Source of the DNA: Epiperipatus broadwayi
Taxonomy: Eukaryota > Onychophora > Udeonychophora > Euonychophora > Peripatidae
DNA length: 64,000 bases
NCBI GenBank assembly: GCA_028023455.1
Contig: JAQFVV010012510.1
Location: 562,001 to 626,000, forward strand
Direction of reading: 5' to 3'
Shown here: positions 59,730 to 64,000 of the stretch, piece by piece
Position numbering within the stretch: the first letter of the stretch is position 1
How the letters are laid out: the number at the start of each line of letters is the position of its first letter
Notes under the pieces: model-generated
The model's input: the letters and a program-made list of their open reading frames with translations, nothing else
Databases searched by the model: none
What the model was told of the DNA's origin: nothing
Translations under genes and position numbers: made by a program

Positions 59730-60830
59730 ATGTGATGTGATGTAATGTGACTATTCCTTTATCAAAGTCAGGAATCTCTCAGCCACTATACCCAGAGAAA
59801 CCTGTTAGCCACCTTCCCTTTCCTTTCCATTCTCCACACCTAGTTTTTCCCATATTCTTTTCTATCTTGCTCCATCCCATTTCCACAACACCATCTTTGT
59901 TTACTTTATGACCTTTATATCTAGATTCCCCTTATCTTTTTCTGAATCCAGCATAAAAACCAAGAACCCACTTTCTGTACAATTTCTTTGTTTATATTTA
60001 CTTTCTCACAACTTCATTATTTGTATATTTTCTGCTTGTAAGCATTTACATTCAATTAGCAGATGCCTAATATTTTCCATCCCTTCCTTACATAACTTGC
60101 AGACTAAATCATCCACATTTCTCCATTTATGTGTATATTCCCTTGTTGCTACTGATCCTATTTGAGCCTTAAACAATAGATAAATTAATTCACACCCAAT
60201 ATTCTGTTTACTTCTATATATATTTAAACTCTTTTTACTCTCCATACTAGTTTTCCATCTCTCCAGCTCCCTATTTTTTATTAATGTATCTATTCTTCTA
60301 TCCCATTCTTTGCTATGACAACATTCAACAATTCTCCTAATACAATCATCCCATTTTTATAGAAGTATACTGACATAAATTCTTTATCTAAATATTCTGC
60401 ACACTGTACTACATTTCTCATCCATCTTAATGTCTGACCTTTATTTGTAACCCAATTAAATATTATTTGGGCTATTCTCTTACTATCCATAAATTACAAT
60501 CTACCTAAGCTTTTTATTTTGTTTTTTCATCTCTCATACAAAAACTTGACCATCCCATTTTTTCTTAAATTGCCTTCTTTGCTATCCACATATCTTCTTC
60601 TAATGTATGTCTTCCTACTTCTCTTTGTACTTTTTCTAAGTAATCTAACAGCTTTCACTAACACATAATGTATTGTTATCATAAGTTAACCCTGCTACTG
60701 CCACTCCCTTATATACAATTCTTGCTACATCATATTTATTATATGAAAACACTATTAATTTCTATCTATTAGTCCCTTTCTTTTTTCTTTTTTTTTTTTT
60801 TTTGCTTCATTTATCATTTTTCTACTTAAA
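59730..60830 (-). mobile_element. LINE (non-LTR retrotransposon), 5'-truncated, minus strand
   Basis: The minus-strand copy of the 32.8-kb LINE has its 3' end at the left, with a CATCACATCACATCA tail at about 59733-59747. It ends upstream in a T-run at about 60783-60802 near the KKMVNEAKKR-equivalent region. Matches to the other copy are collinear over about 1 kb. Confidence 0.85.
60006..60700 (-). pseudogene. LINE ORF2 C-terminal region with intact zinc knuckle
   Basis: Minus-strand frame 60245-60006 encodes a zinc-knuckle-like motif, CKLCKEGMENIRHLLIEC, which is C-x2-C-x8-H-x4-C. Frame 60490-60290 encodes MDSKRIAQIIFNWVTNKGQ and KEFMSVYFYKNGMIVLGELL, collinear with the 33.3-33.5-kb region of the other copy. 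Further 5' remnants continue to about 60700 out of frame. A knuckle of this form near the C-terminus is known in several LINE clades and helps nucleic-acid binding. The protein is broken by stops. Confidence 0.8.
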
Positions 60831-61934
60831 TACATAGTGACATCTATAGTTTTTTATATAAAACAAATTAGAATCAATAATAAAATTAGGATAAAGCAAT
60901 CCAAATACTTACAAATATAGCAAAACTAAATAAAATTTACCAATTATACAATATATAGCAATTACACAATATGTAATATATATATATTAAAGAATCTAAG
61001 ACAAAAAAATACATGAAACTATGAATGGAAAATTATATATCTTTATATAGTATATTTTTGTACATATTGTATAACTGTTATATAGTATTTAACTGATTAA
61101 TTTGATTTTATTTTGTTATATTTCTAAGTATTTTATAGCTTTATCATAATTTAATATTGGTTCTGATTTATGTTATATAAATATATTAAAGATATCACTA
61201 TGTATGAATGTAAACTGAAGCTTTAAAATAGATTATAATCACATTGAGAAGGGCAAATAATTTGTTAAAAAATTTTTATATAGAAATAGTAGAAGCAGTA
61301 GCTGTAGTATAAATATGCTGTATAGAATTATTACTGTTATATAATGATATTTTATATTATATTATTTACTTAAAAATTAAATGAAAAACAGCATAATGGA
61401 TTACATTTCCATTTTGATGATAATATTAGAATATCATTATTTTTTATTTAATTAAACTTATCACAGCATTGGATATTTAAGTGATGATTTCAATAATGTA
61501 AAGTCAAAGGTTCAAACAAAGCAGCTTTACATATCCATAAACAAATAGTGGTGAAACTAATGTTTTGTGGGTTAGCCAATGGTGAAGAGAATATTTTTAA
61601 TTTTTTCTGGCATCAGCATAGATTAAATAAAAATATTTATGTCTCATTACAATATAAACATCACCATGATAGTGGATTTGTGTGTTATGGTTGTGAGATT
61701 TAGAGTGACTGACATTGAAGGGGTTGTACTTTGAAATAACATTGATCTACTAATATATATTTCCAATGTAATCAACTAATTTCAATTTAAAGCAGTAATC
61801 CTTCTATTACTTTATTCTATATTTATCTATTAAAAACTAAGTATCCAATTGATCCTAGATATTAATAACAACTAAAGGTCCAAATTAATTTTTGTTCATT
61901 ATCTTTATCAATAAGAAGAAAGCAATATTCTTTT
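60831..61934. other. AT-rich DNA, nothing recognised
   Basis: No supported feature. Confidence 0.45.
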
Positions 61935-62035
61935 TTTTTCTCATGAGTCATAGCATCAGCCGGGAAGTGAACCCACTAACCCAGGACAACTGCTTATAAA
62001 GCAGCTGGCGCTGATCTCTTGACCGCCAATGAATA
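61935..62035 (-). repeat. tRNA-derived SINE (minus strand)
   Basis: Same family as 11044-11145: a poly-T run on the plus strand (the A tail), then CATGAGTCATAGCATC, CGGGAAGTGAACCC (complement of the B box) and GGTCAAGAGATC (A-box region on the minus strand). It abuts the HR-A element directly at 62036. Confidence 0.75.
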
Positions 62036-62265
62036 CTACACAGAGGCAAAACTTTCCATACAGTAATACCACTCAGTGCAACCCAGAGTAATCAATGGAT
62101 GAAGGAAGTTTTGTGCATAAAATTCCTATCTAGTGCCTACTTATCAAATATTTCCAGACTAGTTTTTAGCTTGTGGCTTTCAACAGTGAAAAGTCTTGGA
62201 TCTGAGAGATTTTATCACAAACCATACTTCTGGCTTGCATTGAGTAACACTATTGTAGTTTGGAT
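62036..62265 (-). mobile_element. HR-A element, diverged, with inverted partial 3' end
   Basis: The minus-strand body starts at the left with the HR-A 3' end (ACAGAGGCAAAACTTTCC) and holds the ribozyme fold at 62151-62192. At the right, TCTGGCTTGCATTGAGTAACAC is the HR-A 3' block in opposite orientation, replacing the usual 5' end. This resembles the 23.5-kb and 32.2-kb copies. Confidence 0.75.
62151..62192 (-). ncRNA. hammerhead-like fold, HR-A (core decayed, stem I covaries)
   Basis: Minus strand: stem I TTTTCA with TGGAAA, still six pairs although two pairs changed from C-G to T-A relative to the 31.4-kb copy. The core is CTGTTGA (A6 lost), stem II AGCC/AGCT is weakened, GAAA has become AAAA, and the palindromic ACTAGT is kept. 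Confidence 0.6.
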
Positions 62266-63355
62266 TATTTTAAATATCTTGATTAGCTTTTTTAGTAAAA
62301 AGGTGGATTTGAATATAGTGATGCAATATAGAATCAGTATTCTGTTGCCACATCTCACAAATTAAAAACAAAAGTGTCAACAAAATGATCTAATAATTTT
62401 AATTATATTATTTATATATAAGCTATTATTCCACCAAATTCAATGTCTGGATGTAAAACATGAATCTTCTGATGCTGCAATTTAAAGGCAATGGAAATTT
62501 TTACATTAAGAATGCTCTGTATCATGGTGGAAATACAATGGTATGTTCATCAGTTTGGTAGATAAAATGATATTAAATCTATCGTTGTCTATGCTGAAAG
62601 CATGTAAGAGAATGAAAAATTACAGATATGAAAAAAACAGTATATTTGAAATGAGTTTGTGCAAGGATTTGTGGCAAATTCTTTTTTACAATATACAGAT
62701 TATCTGAAAGGTTCGCATCGAAAAAGAATATTTTCATTGGCAGAATTGTGGATGAATACAATGGGAGACTATAATTAGGCAAAATGCCTAAAAATCTTTG
62801 GAGAGAGGTTAAACAAAATAATTTCTCTCAAAGTAAATAATGCTTTGAGAAAAACGTGAATGAATTGGGGTTTCATAACTTTTATTTTTCTTTGTTTTCT
62901 TCTGAATGTTAGAATTTTTACACTCACTTATAAATAGTTGCTATGGTTATGTAATATGTATAGAGAGAGAACCCTCCCCATAGACATTTATCTAAGTTTT
63001 TCAAATTGTAAAAATCATCTTACACCTATTAATATTTATAATTTTCTTTCTATACATTTATTTTTTATTTATATGTTTGCACGATGGTTATTTTTTCTTA
63101 TTAATATATTCCTTTCTTTGTGCGTTTTTATCAATCTGACTACTTATATGTACTAAATCTATTTAATTCTTATATAGCTTTTTAAATCTAAATCCATATA
63201 TTTATTTGATTACCCATCTGTTTGTCTATGTTTAATTATAAAGGTACTCAAGTACCATTATAAATTTGTCAATCTTTTATATGCGTGTATGTAGTGCAAT
63301 AGAATAATTTGCAGATTTTGGTATGCAAGGTCCATGATCGCGTCTCAGCTATGTA
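62266..63355. other. AT-rich DNA, nothing firm
   Basis: A weak tRNA-like stretch (GTATGCAAGGTCCATGATCGCGTCTC) lies at about 63320-63347. Open frames at 62579 and 62938 are unsupported. Confidence 0.35.
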
Positions 63356-63391
63356 ACTTCCGGTAAACTTTAATAAAATGGAACTTCCGGT
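63356..63391. promoter_or_regulatory. two ETS-type motifs 27 bp apart
   Basis: ACTTCCGGTAAACTTT begins at 63356 and again at 63383. ACTTCCGGT is the complement of ACCGGAAGT, the ETS-family (GABP-like) consensus common in animal promoters. Two exact copies in AT-rich DNA are unlikely by chance unless they come from a local duplication. No gene start is evident nearby. Confidence 0.35.
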
Positions 63392-63399
63392 AAACTTTC

Positions 63400-64000
63400 A
63401 ATCAAAATAGCAGCCGATTGTTATCATTAATCTTAAAACTGACGATAAAATAAAAACTACCAGTTGCCATGGCATTGCTTAGATCTGTTTGTTTTTTGTT
63501 TTTTTAATTAAGGAATGATTCTTAAATTACATCAACGAAAGCTGACGGATAGATTTTATGCTATATTCAAAATAACACGTTTCAAAAAAATATATAAAAA
63601 GTTTTTTAAACAGTGAAAGTCGTCTTTAATATTGAAAGATTATTTACTACGCCGTGTAATGTCCTTATGAACAGTTTGAAATTCAGATTTTATTTTTATT
63701 CACAAGATAGCGCTGCTGAAAAAAAAAAGATTGGGGGGGGGGGTGATTTAACATTTTATCTGTGAATGAAATTAAAATACATAGGTGTTAAATCTTTTTA
63801 TTTTTATAAACTGCAAAAGCTTCTAATATTTTATTTATTCACTAGATGTCAGGAGTTCATAGATCATTAATATCTATGCGTACATAGAATTGATTAGTAA
63901 TTTGCGTAAGATTAAAAGAAGAGTAGGAATAGTTGAATTATTACCAAGATTTGACAATAGGTATATCTTAGATAGGACATGTCCTATAAATGAGAGATTG
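63400..64000. other. AT-rich DNA, nothing recognised
   Basis: A ten-G run lies near 63733-63743. An ATG at 63471 opens only twelve codons (MALLRSVCFLFF). No feature is supported. Confidence 0.4.

Noticed and set aside
63471-63507. ATG in a favourable context downstream of the ETS-type motifs
   Set aside because: The frame closes after twelve codons.

Overview
The window is AT-rich, intron-less-looking intergenic DNA from an animal (metazoan) genome. It has no operons or bacterial features. It carries long (TTA)n, (TA)n and (GATA)n microsatellites, tRNA-derived SINEs with poly-A tails and target-site duplications (TSDs), decayed LINE reverse transcriptases, a decayed hAT transposase and many fold-back repeats. 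The species cannot be named from the sequence. I found no convincing host protein gene; every recognisable protein remnant belongs to a mobile element.

The most notable content is a set of short, non-coding repeats that carry hammerhead-ribozyme-like (HHR) folds. Six apparently different families share one layout: stem I, a core close to CTGANGA, a short stem II, GAAA, a short and often palindromic stem III segment, then a U/T-H cleavage position. All folds were made by eye. Family labels are mine. HR-A: about 200-240 bp, TSDs of 12-15 bp, copies near 19.7, 23.6, 31.4, 32.3, 35.8 and 62.1 kb. HR-B: about 470-480 bp, with a tRNA-like B box, in tandem dimers at 4.9-5.8 and 29.7-30.5 kb and as single or partial copies at 0.1 and 45.6 kb. 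HR-C: a 341-bp palindrome at 3.6-3.9 kb with 155-bp arms differing at one base. HR-D: a fold-back at 17.9-18.6 kb plus a diverged copy at 22.3 kb. HR-E: a 190-bp palindrome at 56.5-56.7 kb. HR-F: one copy at 6.65 kb. The loop of HR-D encodes a fragment that resembles the end of a Penelope-type GIY-YIG domain. That fits the known association of hammerheads with Penelope-like elements, and HR-B recalls the known pairing of a hammerhead with a Pol III promoter in the schistosome Sm-alpha repeat.

Layout. 0-11 kb: HR-B, HR-C, HR-F, microsatellites and a 417-bp tandem repeat (6.95-7.96 kb). 11-16 kb: tRNA-SINEs, a hAT element (11.6-13.9 kb) and a perfect 89-bp inverted repeat. 16-24 kb: LINE pieces, HR-D, HR-A. 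24-29 kb: a hAT-like non-autonomous element, a fold-back and mixed trinucleotide repeats. 29-37 kb: the HR-B dimer, HR-A copies and LINEs. 37-57 kb: mostly featureless AT-rich DNA with a GC-richer island of CTCF-like motifs at 42.8 kb, fold-backs, a SINE and HR-E. 57-64 kb: a long GATA array, a TTA array, another LINE, an adjacent SINE and HR-A pair, and two ETS-type motifs near the end.

These parts could work together as follows (inference): LINE or Penelope-type reverse transcriptases supply the insertion machinery, while the small repeats supply self-cleaving transcripts that are copied in trans. The autonomous elements seen here are all broken.
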